NCBI GenBank assembly: GCA_902486425.1
Contig: CABTOK010000005.1
Span: 163,960 to 227,959, forward strand
Source of the DNA: UBA11475 sp902486425
Lineage (GTDB): Bacteria > Bacillota > Clostridia > Christensenellales > Borkfalkiaceae
Reading direction: 5' to 3'
Length of the DNA stretch: 64,000 bases
This document shows positions 32,557 through 41,469 of the stretch, piece after piece (position 1 is the stretch's first letter; every line of letters starts with the position of its first letter). The position numbers were made by a program, and so were the translations under genes. Below the pieces are notes generated by a model that was given only the letters and a program-made list of their open reading frames with translations, made no database searches and was not told the origin of the DNA.

Positions 32557-33392
32557 ATAAAGAAGAAAAGCTTAAAATCAATCGCAGACAGAGAATAAAG
32601 GTGCTTTCTCGTATCGAAGAGTACGAAAAGAAAGGAGGAGAAGCATTCTTTTGCGACGTCGAAGACGATCCGCCTCATCCTACCATAATGCCCGAAGACG
32701 TGGACTATATGCAAAAAAAGCTCGGCACGAGAATACGCGCGCGTTTTGCGATGAAGCTTGCGGCAAAACTTGCGAAAAAGGTAGTAAAAGAGCATGAAGT
32801 AACCGTCGTCGGAGCGGAAAATTTAAAAGATATCCGCGGCGGGGCGGTAATAACCTCGAACCACTTTTCTCCGGAAGAAAACGTAGCCGTATGGGAGGCT
32901 GTCAAAAATGCGGAAGGCAAACGTAAATTTTTTAAAATAATAAGAGAAGGCAATTATTTTTTCAAAGGCACTATCGGATATCTTTTAAGAAACGCCGACA
33001 CGTTGCCGCTTTCCGAAAACGTAAAGACGATGATGAATCTTTCGAGAGCGGTAGATAAGTATCTTAAAGAAGGCAACTTTGTTTTAGTTTATCCCGAAAA
33101 GGCTATGTGGTGGAATTACCGCAAGCCGAGACCGTTCAAGATAGGTGCGTTCCGTTATGCGGCAAAGGCGGGAGTTCCCGTCGTTCCGTGTTTTATTACG
33201 ATGAAAGATCTCGATAAAAAGGACGAAAACGGCTTTCCGGTGCAAAAGTATACCGTACACATAATGCCTCCGATATATCCTTCAGCTTATAAAAGCGAAA
33301 AAGACAACGCCGCATCAATGCTCGAAAAGAATTTCGAACTGGTAAAAAACAAGTACGAAGAAGTATATAAAATTCCGCTGAGCTATAATTAA
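32553..33392 (+). CDS. PlsC-like acyltransferase with altered catalytic motif
   Basis: This 279-residue protein has the PlsC/1-acylglycerol-3-phosphate acyltransferase fold: TSNHFSPEENVAVW holds the catalytic His, with HX4E instead of the usual HX4D; FFKIIREGNYFF follows; FVLVYPEKAMWW replaces the usual FPEG block; and AAKAGVPVVPCFITM is typical. An N-terminal 65-residue helical extension is unusual. The translational coupling to a GT8 enzyme suggests a glycolipid or phospholipid acyl transfer at the membrane. There is no hydrophobic anchor, so it is probably peripheral. Confidence 0.8.
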   Translation: MNKEEKLKINRRQRIKVLSRIEEYEKKGGEAFFCDVEDDPPHPTIMPEDVDYMQKKLGTRIRARFAMKLAAKLAKKVVKEHEVTVVGAENLKDIRGGAVITSNHFSPEENVAVWEAVKNAEGKRKFFKIIREGNYFFKGTIGYLLRNADTLPLSENVKTMMNLSRAVDKYLKEGNFVLVYPEKAMWWNYRKPRPFKIGAFRYAAKAGVPVVPCFITMKDLDKKDENGFPVQKYTVHIMPPIYPSAYKSEKDNAASMLEKNFELVKNKYEEVYKIPLSYN

Positions 33393-33480
33393 AACAAAAA
33401 CGTTTCATGCGGCGTACATAACGGGATAAAGCCAGCCGCTTAAATTAAAAAACATTTTCATCAATCCCAAACATACCATT

Positions 33481-33510
33481 TTAAAGGAAAGAGAATTAAA
33501 GGAAAGAGAA
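33481..33510 (+). repeat. Perfect tandem duplication of 15 bases
   Basis: TTAAAGGAAAGAGAA occurs twice head to tail. It is purine-rich and looks like a recent slippage duplication. Confidence 0.9.
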
Positions 33511-33512
33511 AC

Positions 33513-33545
33513 AAAAAGGTCGGATGTAAAAAGTCCGACCTTTTT
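33513..33545 (+). terminator. Terminator of the GT8-acyltransferase pair
   Basis: AAAAAGGTCGGA pairs with TCCGACCTTTTT. Confidence 0.9.
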
Positions 33546-33582
33546 ACCGCAATTTTTTTTATAAATAAAAAAACTTTTGGTA

Positions 33583-33611
33583 TTGCAATAGTAAAATCAA
33601 AGTGTTATAAT
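33583..33611 (+). promoter_or_regulatory. Promoter of the GH13 fusion gene
   Basis: TTGCAA at 33583-33588 and TATAAT at 33606-33611 with a 17-base spacer. Confidence 0.75.
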
Positions 33612-33682
33612 TAGCTAAAAACGGCGGAAAATAAGTTTTTACGCCGGTAGTTTAATAAAAACGTTTCATCGAGGAGAAGATC

Positions 33683-36220
33683 ATGACCGAAAAATACAAA
33701 AAATTTTTGGATCTTAATTTTTATCAGATATATCCGAAGTCTTTTTACGACAGTAACAACGACGGCGTTGGGGATTTTAACGGCATAACCGAAAAGATCC
33801 CGTACCTTAAAGATCTCGGCATAAACGCAGTATGGCTTTCGCCTTTCTTCGTTTCTCCCGAAGACGATTCGGGTTACGATATATCCGACTATTACGACGT
33901 TTCCGAAAAGTACGGCACGCTCGAAGATTTTAAGGTAATGCTCAAAACGTTTCACAATAACGGCATCAAGGTCATAATCGACCTTGTCGTAAACCATACT
34001 TCGACCGAACACAAGTGGTTCAAAGAAGCGGTAAAATCGAAAGACAATCCTTACCGCGATTTTTACTATTGGGCGGACAAGCCGCTCAACGACTGGAAGG
34101 CTTGCTTCGGCGGTTCCGCATGGGAATATAACAAAGAAGCCGGGCAGTATTATCTCCATTCGTTCGCCGTATCGCAGGCTGATCTGAACTGGGAAAACCC
34201 GAAGGTTATAGAAGAAGTAAAAAAGATAATAGACTTCTGGGTGGATCTCGGCGTGGACGGATTCCGCTGCGACGTTCTCGATATGATTTCAAAAGACTTT
34301 AAAGAAAACAGAAACGGCAACGGACCGAGGCTGCACGAATTTATACACGCTATTTTCGGAAGAGAAAAGACAAAAAATATTTACACCGTCGGCGAATGCT
34401 GGGGCGTTACCGAAAAGTCTCTTTGCGATCTCACCAAAGACGAGCGGGGAGAACTTACGACTTCATTTCTTGGCGGAAACATGACGCACGACAACGGCAG
34501 ATTTAATCCGGTACCGCCGAGATACGAGCAGATGAGAGAGTATTTTACGAAGTACGAAACTCTTACGCAGAATAACGATCTTATCTTTGCGCCGTTTTTC
34601 GAAAATCACGATCAGTGCCGCTCGGTATCGAGATTCTGTCCTGATAAAAATTTACGTAAGGAAGCCGCAACGTTCTTCGCAACGATACTTTATACGCTCA
34701 GAGGAACGCCGTTTATTTTACAGGGCGAAGAATTCGGAACACCCGACGCCGAGTACGATTCTATAGAATATTTCGACGATATCGAAACGGTCAACTATTA
34801 TAAAGCTCATAAGGGAACTATGTCCGAAGACGAGCTTATGAAACTCGTTAACTTCGATTCGCGCGATAACGGAAGGCGTCCGATGATGTGGACGGGCGGA
34901 GCGAACGGCGGATTCAATAAAGGAGCGAAGCCCTGGCTGCCGATACATTCCGGTTATAAAACGATGAACCTCGAAGCGGATATAAATTCCGGTAAATCGG
35001 TGTTCGGGTACTATAAAAAAATGCTTGAATTAAGAAACGGCACGCCTGCTTTAAGGTACGGCATATTTAACGACGAGACCGAACAGGGAAGAGAAAAAGA
35101 ATATTTCAAATATTCGAGAACTTATGAAAACGAAAAATATCTTATCGTCATAAATTACGATAAGACTTCTTCGATATCCGTACCGGAAAATGCGGAACTT
35201 ATTCTCGGCAATTATTCGTTTTTTAACGAAGCGGAAGATAAAAACAGCGGAGTAAAGACGTTTAAGCCGTTTGAAACCGCGATTTACAAAATAAGAAAAA
35301 AGGAAAACCACGTAAAAATGAACGAAAAACAGTATCTTAAAAACTTAACTGCTCCCGAAGGCAAGGTCGATTTTATACTCGACACAGATGCATTTAACGA
35401 GATCGACGATCTTTACGCCGTGTCGTATATATTGAAGTCTTCCGAAAAATTCAACGTTTCGGCGATAACCGCCGCACCGTTTTTCAACGATCATTCGACT
35501 TCGCCGAAAGACGGAATGGAAAAGAGCTATGAAGAAATAAAAACACTTATAAAGCTCATCGGTATAGAATACGAAGAAGTTTATAAAGGCTCCGACAGAT
35601 ACTTTAAAGACGAAAAGGATATCGTCGAATCCGCAGCCGCGGAAAAGATAGTCAAAGAAGCCAGAAAACACTCGCCGGAAAATCCGCTTTATATCGGCGC
35701 GATAGGAGCGATAACCAATGTGGCTTCCGCTCTTAACATGGCTCCGGAAATTGCCGAAAAGGTGGTTATAATATGGCTCGGCGGACATTCTGTTTACTGG
35801 CGGGATACGAATGAGTTCAATATGCACGGCGATATAGCCGCGGCAAGAACGGTATTTTTATCAGCCGCTCCGCTGGTACAGTTTCCGTGCATGGGAGTCG
35901 TTTCGGAACTTCGAACTACGAAACCCGAACTTAAAGAATGGCTTTGCGGAGTAAATCCGCTATGCACGTATCTTTACGAAAGAACGGTGAAAGAAGCCGA
36001 AACATATTCTAACCGCAAAACCTGGTCGAGAGTTATATGGGATATAACGGTGCCTATGTGGTTCGACAAGAGTTCTTACTCGCAAAAAATAATTACGGCG
36101 CCGCTCCCCGGTTACGACGATAAGTATACTTTCCCGGATAATATGAAGAAGATCGCCTACGTCGATTATATCGATCGCGACGTAATTTTAGAAAATCTGT
36201 TCGAAGCATTGAGAAAATAA
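33683..36220 (+). CDS. Fusion of GH13 alpha-glucosidase and nucleoside hydrolase
   Basis: Residues 1-545 form a full GH13 enzyme of oligo-1,6-glucosidase type: FYQIYPKSFYDSNNDGVGDF at the start, nucleophile Asp197 in GFRCDVLD, acid Glu238 in VGECWG, and Asp310 in ENHD. The C-terminal beta domain ends PFETAIYKI. Residues 546-845 form a full nucleoside hydrolase: the calcium-binding FILDTDAFNEIDDLYA has Asp567, Asp569, Asp575 and Asp576; IGAIGAITNVASAL and the late FNMHGDIAAA segment also fit. The Met at 546 lies where a separate gene would start, but no stop codon or close ribosome site separates the parts. GAGGAGA precedes the first ATG. How the two activities combine is unknown. Confidence 0.85.
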   Translation: MTEKYKKFLDLNFYQIYPKSFYDSNNDGVGDFNGITEKIPYLKDLGINAVWLSPFFVSPEDDSGYDISDYYDVSEKYGTLEDFKVMLKTFHNNGIKVIIDLVVNHTSTEHKWFKEAVKSKDNPYRDFYYWADKPLNDWKACFGGSAWEYNKEAGQYYLHSFAVSQADLNWENPKVIEEVKKIIDFWVDLGVDGFRCDVLDMISKDFKENRNGNGPRLHEFIHAIFGREKTKNIYTVGECWGVTEKSLCDLTKDERGELTTSFLGGNMTHDNGRFNPVPPRYEQMREYFTKYETLTQNNDLIFAPFFENHDQCRSVSRFCPDKNLRKEAATFFATILYTLRGTPFILQGEEFGTPDAEYDSIEYFDDIETVNYYKAHKGTMSEDELMKLVNFDSRDNGRRPMMWTGGANGGFNKGAKPWLPIHSGYKTMNLEADINSGKSVFGYYKKMLELRNGTPALRYGIFNDETEQGREKEYFKYSRTYENEKYLIVINYDKTSSISVPENAELILGNYSFFNEAEDKNSGVKTFKPFETAIYKIRKKENHVKMNEKQYLKNLTAPEGKVDFILDTDAFNEIDDLYAVSYILKSSEKFNVSAITAAPFFNDHSTSPKDGMEKSYEEIKTLIKLIGIEYEEVYKGSDRYFKDEKDIVESAAAEKIVKEARKHSPENPLYIGAIGAITNVASALNMAPEIAEKVVIIWLGGHSVYWRDTNEFNMHGDIAAARTVFLSAAPLVQFPCMGVVSELRTTKPELKEWLCGVNPLCTYLYERTVKEAETYSNRKTWSRVIWDITVPMWFDKSSYSQKIITAPLPGYDDKYTFPDNMKKIAYVDYIDRDVILENLFEALRK

Positions 36221-36312
36221 TTTTTGCTTAAAAACAGCTCATGAAAAAGCGGAGTATATTCTCTCATATATTCGCCTGAGACAAAAATCTTACCGGTTAA
36301 GGAGAAGTAAAA

Positions 36313-37500
36313 ATGTTCAAAAAACTTTTGATAAAAGACTATAAAAATACTTCCGATCCCGCGGTAAGAACACGTTACGGCACGGTCGCGGGAACGTTCG
36401 GAATAGTTACGAATATTATTTTATGCGTGCTTAAAGCACTCGTCGGCGTTTTAGCCGGGAGTATCGCGATAATCGCAGACGCCGTAAACAACCTGACCGA
36501 CGCGGGATCTTCGGTAATGACTCTGGTCGGATTCAAACTCGCTTCACGTCCCGCAGACAAAAAACACCCGTACGGGCATGCGAGATACGAAAGCGTTACC
36601 GCTCTTATAGTTGCGATAACCGTGTTTGCGGTCGGCGTATTGCTGCTTAAATCTTCGGTCGAAAAGATCATAACGCCGGAAAAAGTTACGGTAACGGCGT
36701 GGACTTTTATCGTTCTGGGACTTGCGGTCCTTATGAAAATTTTTCAGATGATAACTTATCTCGATTTTGCGAAGGCGATAGACTCCGACGTGATAAGGGC
36801 GCAGGCTGCCGACGCGCGTAACGATATAATTTCGTCTTCGGCAACGCTCGCGGCGATGATCGTTATTTATTTTACCGGAGTAAACGTAGACGCTTACGTA
36901 GGTATCGCCGTGTCGATCTTCGTTATGGCGACTTCGGTCAAAATGATTTCGAACCCGATCAGCGCGCTTTTAGGCGTTGTGCCTTCTAAAGAAACGGTCG
37001 AAAATCTTAAAAGCATAATTTTATCCCGTAAAGAAATTTTAGGTCTGCACGATATGATTATTCACGACTACGGCGAAGGTCACAGATTTGCTTCCGTCCA
37101 TGCGGAGGTGGACGCCGGTTCGGAGCTTGTCGCAGTGCATAACGTGATAGACGGCATAGAGAGGGAAGTTGCGGCTAAAACGGGAATAAATCTTTCGATT
37201 CATCTGGATCCCGTGGATTTGAAAAGCGGAGAAAGACAGACTTACCGCGCTCTTACCGAAAAGGCGGTTATGACGTTCGATAACGAAGCGAGAATACACG
37301 ACTTTTCGGTCTGCGACGAAGTAAGAGAAAACGAAAAGACTGTTACAAAAATAAGTTTTGACGTGGTCGAACCGTTCGGCAAGCATTACGATAAAGAAAA
37401 ACTTAAAGAAGAACTTTATAAAGTTTTCGGATCGGACGGCGAAGAAAAGAATAAAAAATTCCGCTTTATAATAAATATCGACGACGATTACTGCCAATAG
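36313..37500 (+). CDS. Cation diffusion facilitator (CDF) transporter
   Basis: This 395-residue membrane protein exports divalent metals (Zn, Mn, Fe or Co) in exchange for protons. Six membrane segments lie in residues about 25-215, with the metal-site Asp residues in AIIADAVNNLTDAGSS and the HPYGHARYE loop; the second pair of metal residues is in AADARNDIISS. The cytoplasmic C-terminal domain (LHDMIIHDYGEGHRFASVHAEVD) has the usual His and Asp. An extra 100 residues at the C-terminus (KIS FDVVEPFGKHYDKEKL part) repeats a similar ferredoxin-like unit. The DxxxD pattern suggests Mn or Zn, but metal choice cannot be fixed by eye. Confidence 0.92.
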   Translation: MFKKLLIKDYKNTSDPAVRTRYGTVAGTFGIVTNIILCVLKALVGVLAGSIAIIADAVNNLTDAGSSVMTLVGFKLASRPADKKHPYGHARYESVTALIVAITVFAVGVLLLKSSVEKIITPEKVTVTAWTFIVLGLAVLMKIFQMITYLDFAKAIDSDVIRAQAADARNDIISSSATLAAMIVIYFTGVNVDAYVGIAVSIFVMATSVKMISNPISALLGVVPSKETVENLKSIILSRKEILGLHDMIIHDYGEGHRFASVHAEVDAGSELVAVHNVIDGIEREVAAKTGINLSIHLDPVDLKSGERQTYRALTEKAVMTFDNEARIHDFSVCDEVRENEKTVTKISFDVVEPFGKHYDKEKLKEELYKVFGSDGEEKNKKFRFIINIDDDYCQ

Positions 37501-37517
37501 ACAGGTTGAAGCAAATT

Positions 37518-37548
37518 AAAAAAGCCCGCTTAGTAAGCGGGCTTTTTT
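37518..37548 (+). terminator. Terminator of the CDF transporter gene
   Basis: AAAAAAGCCCGCT pairs with AGCGGGCTTTTTT. The remainder of the gap up to 37771 holds a repeat copy and AT-rich sequence only. Confidence 0.92.
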
Positions 37549-37569
37549 AGCACTTAAAATTTTATAAGA

Positions 37570-37592
37570 GGTTGCGTTTCGGCGATACAGGT
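37570..37592 (-). repeat. Dispersed REP-like repeat, copy 5 (reference copy)
   Basis: The copy reads GGTTGCGTTTCGGCGATACAGGT. The family core is TTTCGGCGATACAGGT. In full copies the arms GTATCG and CGATAC pair around TTTCGG, so the unit is a small hairpin of about 24 bases. All copies lie between genes, in both orientations, with no coding capacity. Confidence 0.75.
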
Positions 37593-37771
37593 GTTTATAA
37601 AGCAGTTTGTTTCAGTAAAAAAACAAGAAAAAGACGGGGAGCGGATATAAGCGGTCTTTATATAAAAACAAAATAAAAACAAAGGAAAAACAAACAAAAT
37701 CGGCATGACTTTATACGGATTTTTATTTATAAAACTTTTTAATATTTTTTATTTGAACAAGTTGTATTTTC

Positions 37772-37800
37772 TTGACAACAATTTTTCGGCTTTGTATAAT
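37772..37800 (+). promoter_or_regulatory. Strong sigma-A promoter of the ABC exporter operon
   Basis: TTGACA at 37772-37777 and TATAAT at 37795-37800 with the ideal 17-base spacer. Confidence 0.85.
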
Positions 37801-37806
37801 AAAAAT

Positions 37807-38143
37807 ACGAATATGAAATATTATTCATATTTATAAAAACAGAGCGGCAAATCAATCGGACGGAATAGCGTTTTTATCGGAAATGCCGTAAAAGGCTGAT
37901 AACGTGATAATAAAGAACTTGGATAAACTCGGTAAAAACCGCAAAAAAGAAATAGACAGCGAAGCGATAAACGAAAAATGCGGGAACGCCAAAACTTTAC
38001 GAACAAAGAATATCGCCGTTACCGAAGACAACGCCGTTAAAATTAAGTTAAGCGGCGAAAAAATACCGGAAAAAACTAAAAGATAAAAAAAGTAAAAAAA
38101 GTAAAAAAAGATTTTGCTTAAAAAGCAGAGGAAGGAGATAAAT
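37807..38143 (+). other. Long leader of the ABC exporter operon
   Basis: About 340 bases separate the promoter from the ATPase start. It contains a 60-codon GTG frame (37904-38086) with no ribosome site and a very lysine-rich product, which I do not call a gene. It also has three tandem copies of a GTAAAAAAA unit near 38083-38109. No clear terminator or riboswitch is visible. Confidence 0.4.
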
Positions 38144-38845
38144 ATGGCAATAGCCGAACTTAAAAACGTAAGCAGGGTATACAAAAGCGGCGACCACGAA
38201 CTCAAGGCGCTGAACGAAGTAAATTTATCTTTGGACGAAGGTAAGTTCGTAGTAATTTTAGGACCGAGCGGAGCGGGCAAATCCACTCTTTTGAACTTGC
38301 TCGGCGGTCTTGACAGTCCGACGAGCGGTCGGATTATCGTAAACGGCAAAGACATTTCGACTCTTACAAGTAACGAACTCGCCGAATACAGAGCTTCTAC
38401 CGTAGGATTCGTATTCCAGTTTTATAATCTGATTCCTACCCTTACCGTAAAAGAAAACGTCGAACTCGTCAAAGAAATCGCACCCGAAGCTTTCCCTGCT
38501 GAAAAGATGATCGAAGAAATCGGCTTAAAGGATCATATGAACAACTTTCCGTCAGAACTTTCGGGCGGCGAACAGCAGAGAGTTTCGATAGCGAGAGCTT
38601 TGTGCAAAAATCCGAAAATCCTTTTGTGCGACGAGCCGACCGGCGCTCTCGATTCCGAAACGGGTGTTCTCGTGCTGAAGCTTCTTCTTTCGATGGCTAA
38701 AAATTACGGAAAGACAATAATCATAGTAACCCACAATCAGAATATAGCGAAGATGGCGGACGTAGTCGTAAGAGTTAAAAACGGTACGATCAAATCGGTC
38801 GAAAACGTAGACGAGCCTTTAAGCGCGGACGAGATCGACTGGTAA
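38144..38845 (+). CDS. ABC transporter ATPase, MacB/LolD type
   Basis: This 233-residue ATPase has Walker A GPSGAGKST, the Q-loop FQFYNLIPTLT, the ABC signature LSGGEQQR, Walker B ILLCDEPTGALD, and the switch His in IIIVTHNQ. The FYNLIPTLTVKENVEL wording is typical of ATPases that pair with FtsX-like permeases in mechanotransmission-type exporters. The start at 38144 has GGAAGGAG upstream. The permease gene follows 11 bases later. Substrates of such pairs are often antimicrobial peptides or lipids. Confidence 0.95.
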   Translation: MAIAELKNVSRVYKSGDHELKALNEVNLSLDEGKFVVILGPSGAGKSTLLNLLGGLDSPTSGRIIVNGKDISTLTSNELAEYRASTVGFVFQFYNLIPTLTVKENVELVKEIAPEAFPAEKMIEEIGLKDHMNNFPSELSGGEQQRVSIARALCKNPKILLCDEPTGALDSETGVLVLKLLLSMAKNYGKTIIIVTHNQNIAKMADVVVRVKNGTIKSVENVDEPLSADEIDW

Positions 38846-38856
38846 AGGGGTGAAAG

Positions 38857-41181
38857 ATGCTGTTTAAAAAACTTTGGAGAACGATGGGGCAGTATAAAGC
38901 CCAGTTCATCTCTATGATAATAATGATAGCTTTAGGCGTCGGCGTTTTTCTCGGCTTCAACATGGAGTGGTACAGTATCGAAAAAAATACAGATGAGTTT
39001 TATAAAAACTCTCGCTTTGCCGATTACAGGCTCGTAAACGAAGAGGGGTTCTCGGCAGCGGATCTCGATAAAATAAAAAACATCGACGGGGTAGAAGCCG
39101 CCGGCAGATACCTTTCGGTAAACGTTGCGGTAACGGGCATAGGCGATCTTACTTCGGGTGCGTCGGCAGCTTCCGAGGACAAAACCGCGGGCGACACGCT
39201 CTCGATAAGCGTTACCGAAAATAAAAACGTCTCGTTCTTTATTCTTATGAGCGGCGAAGAATACGACGAAACTTCGACCGACGGATTGTGGCTCTCGGAT
39301 AAGTACGCAAAAGAAAACGGCGTTTCGGTCGGCGACGAAATTACTCTTAATTACAGAACACCATTGAAAGTAAAGGTAAAAGGACTTATAAAGTCCGCGG
39401 AATATCTGATCTGCGTAAGAGACGAAACGCAACTTATGCCCGATTACCGCAAGTACGCTTTCGCCTTCGTTTCTCCCGAAACGTTGAAAGCATTTACCGG
39501 CGGCACGGAATACTATCCGCAGATAAACGTTATTTCGGATATGTCGAAAAACGACTTTTCGGATAAGGCGAACGAAGCCTTGGAAAAGACTACGCTTATG
39601 TATTCGAAAAACGAAGTAATATCGTATTCCGAAGCGCAGGGAGAGGTGCAGGAAGGAAAGACGATGGGATCGATTCTTCCGGTACTGTTTTTGTCTATAG
39701 CGGTCCTTACCATGGTAACGACCATGCACAGACTCACCGCCAAAGAAAAAACGCAGATAGGCACGCTCAAAGCGCTCGGCTTCAAAGATAAAAGAATAAC
39801 CGTTCACTATACTTCTTACGCGCTTACGATAGGCGTTTTAGGTTCGCTTATCGGTGCGGGAATAGGTTACGGACTCGCATATTTCATATTCAATCCGTCG
39901 GGTTCGATGGGAACGTATTTCGATATGCCGGAGTGGACTATTTACATGCCATGGTTCTGCATACTCATCTTAATCGGAATAATAGCTCTTCTGACCCTTA
40001 TAGGATTTTTGTCCGTAAGGTCGATGCTTAAAGGAACGGCGGCGGATTCGTTAAGACCGTATACGCCCAAAAAGATGAAAAAAATCGCGCTCGAAAAGAC
40101 TAAACTCTGGAACAAGCTTTCGTTCGGAACGAAGTGGAATATGCGCGATATAGTACGCCATAAATCGAGAACGCTTATGAGCCTTATCGGAATACTTGGC
40201 TGCACGATAATAATATTAGGTTCGCTCGGCATGTCCGACACGATGGATGCGTTTATAAGTGATTATTATAACGGCGCGATGAATTATTCTTCTAAAATTT
40301 TTCTTTCCGAAACCGCTTCGGAAGAAGACAAAATGAAGATAGTAGAAGACAACGACGGCGATTACAGCATGAGTTTGGCGGTCGAAATAGAAGATAAAGC
40401 GGTATCGCTGGACGTTTACAGCGTAACAAACGACAGAGTCCGTTTTCCGGGGGAGAAAAAAGGCTACGTCGACATCAACGTAAACGGTGCTTTCGTCTGT
40501 GAAAGAATAGCCGAAGAATACAACGTTAAAAAAGGAGACGTGTTAAAAGTCAGACCTTACGGAAAGGACGTTGCTTACGAGCTTAAAATATCGGGTATTA
40601 TGCGTTCGGTTTCCGAAAATATAGTTGTCTCGAAAGAATATGCCGAAAGTCTCGGAATAAAAATTTCTCCGGACGCCGTTTATACTTCGGTAAAAAAGGA
40701 AGAAGTCGTTTTATCGCCGGCGATAAAGAACGTGCAGTCTTCTAAGGAAATAATGGAATCGTTCGACACGTTTATGAGCATCATGAACGAAATGATTATA
40801 ATTCTCGTATCGGCGGCAGCCGTTCTCGGAACAGTGGTTTTATACAATCTCGGAGTCATGAGTTATACCGAACGTTACCGCGAAATGGCTACTCTTAAAG
40901 TGGTAGGCTTCAAGGATAAAAAGATAGGCGGACTTCTTATCGGTCAGAATCTTTGGGTAACCGTCGTCGGCGTCGTTCTGGGACTGCCTGCGGGATTAGG
41001 GGTTCTTAATCTTCTTGTTACAAAACTCGCTTCCGAATACGAACTGAGACCTGTCATAAGCGTATGGTCGTATCTTATCGCCGTCGCGGTCAATATGGCG
41101 GTATCGCTTCTCGTAAGCCTTATGGTAGCCAAAAAGAACAAAAAAATAGACATGGTCGAAGCTCTTAAATTTGCCGAATAG
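38857..41181 (+). CDS. ABC transporter permease with two FtsX domains
   Basis: This 774-residue permease partners the ATPase just upstream. An N-terminal membrane helix (about 15-35) is followed by an extracytoplasmic domain (about 40-260), then three helices (about 268-390) holding LTAKEKTQIGTLKALGFKDKRI, a second soluble domain (about 470-640), and three more helices (about 645-770) with ERYREMATLKVVGFKDKKI. The two repeated K(A/V)GFKDK segments are the coupling helices of two FtsX-type domains. This is the large Firmicute layout of unknown substrate. AAGGGG precedes the ATG. Confidence 0.92.
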   Translation: MLFKKLWRTMGQYKAQFISMIIMIALGVGVFLGFNMEWYSIEKNTDEFYKNSRFADYRLVNEEGFSAADLDKIKNIDGVEAAGRYLSVNVAVTGIGDLTSGASAASEDKTAGDTLSISVTENKNVSFFILMSGEEYDETSTDGLWLSDKYAKENGVSVGDEITLNYRTPLKVKVKGLIKSAEYLICVRDETQLMPDYRKYAFAFVSPETLKAFTGGTEYYPQINVISDMSKNDFSDKANEALEKTTLMYSKNEVISYSEAQGEVQEGKTMGSILPVLFLSIAVLTMVTTMHRLTAKEKTQIGTLKALGFKDKRITVHYTSYALTIGVLGSLIGAGIGYGLAYFIFNPSGSMGTYFDMPEWTIYMPWFCILILIGIIALLTLIGFLSVRSMLKGTAADSLRPYTPKKMKKIALEKTKLWNKLSFGTKWNMRDIVRHKSRTLMSLIGILGCTIIILGSLGMSDTMDAFISDYYNGAMNYSSKIFLSETASEEDKMKIVEDNDGDYSMSLAVEIEDKAVSLDVYSVTNDRVRFPGEKKGYVDINVNGAFVCERIAEEYNVKKGDVLKVRPYGKDVAYELKISGIMRSVSENIVVSKEYAESLGIKISPDAVYTSVKKEEVVLSPAIKNVQSSKEIMESFDTFMSIMNEMIIILVSAAAVLGTVVLYNLGVMSYTERYREMATLKVVGFKDKKIGGLLIGQNLWVTVVGVVLGLPAGLGVLNLLVTKLASEYELRPVISVWSYLIAVAVNMAVSLLVSLMVAKKNKKIDMVEALKFAE

Positions 41182-41190
41182 CGAATCAAG

Positions 41191-41230
41191 GAGCATATTC
41201 GGCGAAACAGGTACGATAAAAACGTACCTG
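41191..41230 (-). repeat. Dispersed REP-like repeat, copy 6, merged with a hairpin
   Basis: GAGCATATTCGGCGAAACAG followed by GTA is a degenerate copy whose CAGGTACG (41208-41215) pairs with CGTACCTG (41223-41230). The hairpin follows the permease stop, so it may act as its RNA end. Confidence 0.55.
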
Positions 41231-41397
41231 AATAATAAAAAATCAATTTACTCACACGCTTTTACGTAATACCTCGTAAAAAGGACGGCAGGCGGACGGC
41301 AGTTAAGTCGTCCGCTTGTTAATTACGGCAAATAAAGACGGCAAATAAACGAAAAAAAACATTATTTTTATTTTTTTGAAAAAGTTTAAAAATCGGA

Positions 41398-41425
41398 TTG
41401 ACTTTAATTTTTATTCAAGTATAAT
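41398..41425 (+). promoter_or_regulatory. Promoter of the MATE transporter gene
   Basis: TTGACT at 41398-41403 and TATAAT at 41420-41425 with a 16-base spacer. Confidence 0.8.
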
Positions 41426-41469
41426 AAAGCTAAGAAAAGCGGAGGATAAGCATAGCTTAAATTTTAACC

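Noticed and set aside
35305..35325. Possible sequencing error that joined two genes at the GH13/nucleoside hydrolase junction
   Set aside because: No frame shift is needed to read through, the linker codons look normal, and there is no close ribosome site for a second gene. A lost stop codon cannot be excluded without reads, so the fusion is reported with that caveat.
37904..38086. 60-codon GTG frame in the ABC exporter leader
   Set aside because: It has no ribosome site, the product is low-complexity and Lys-rich, and the opposite strand is open too, so it is probably a by-product of AT-rich sequence.
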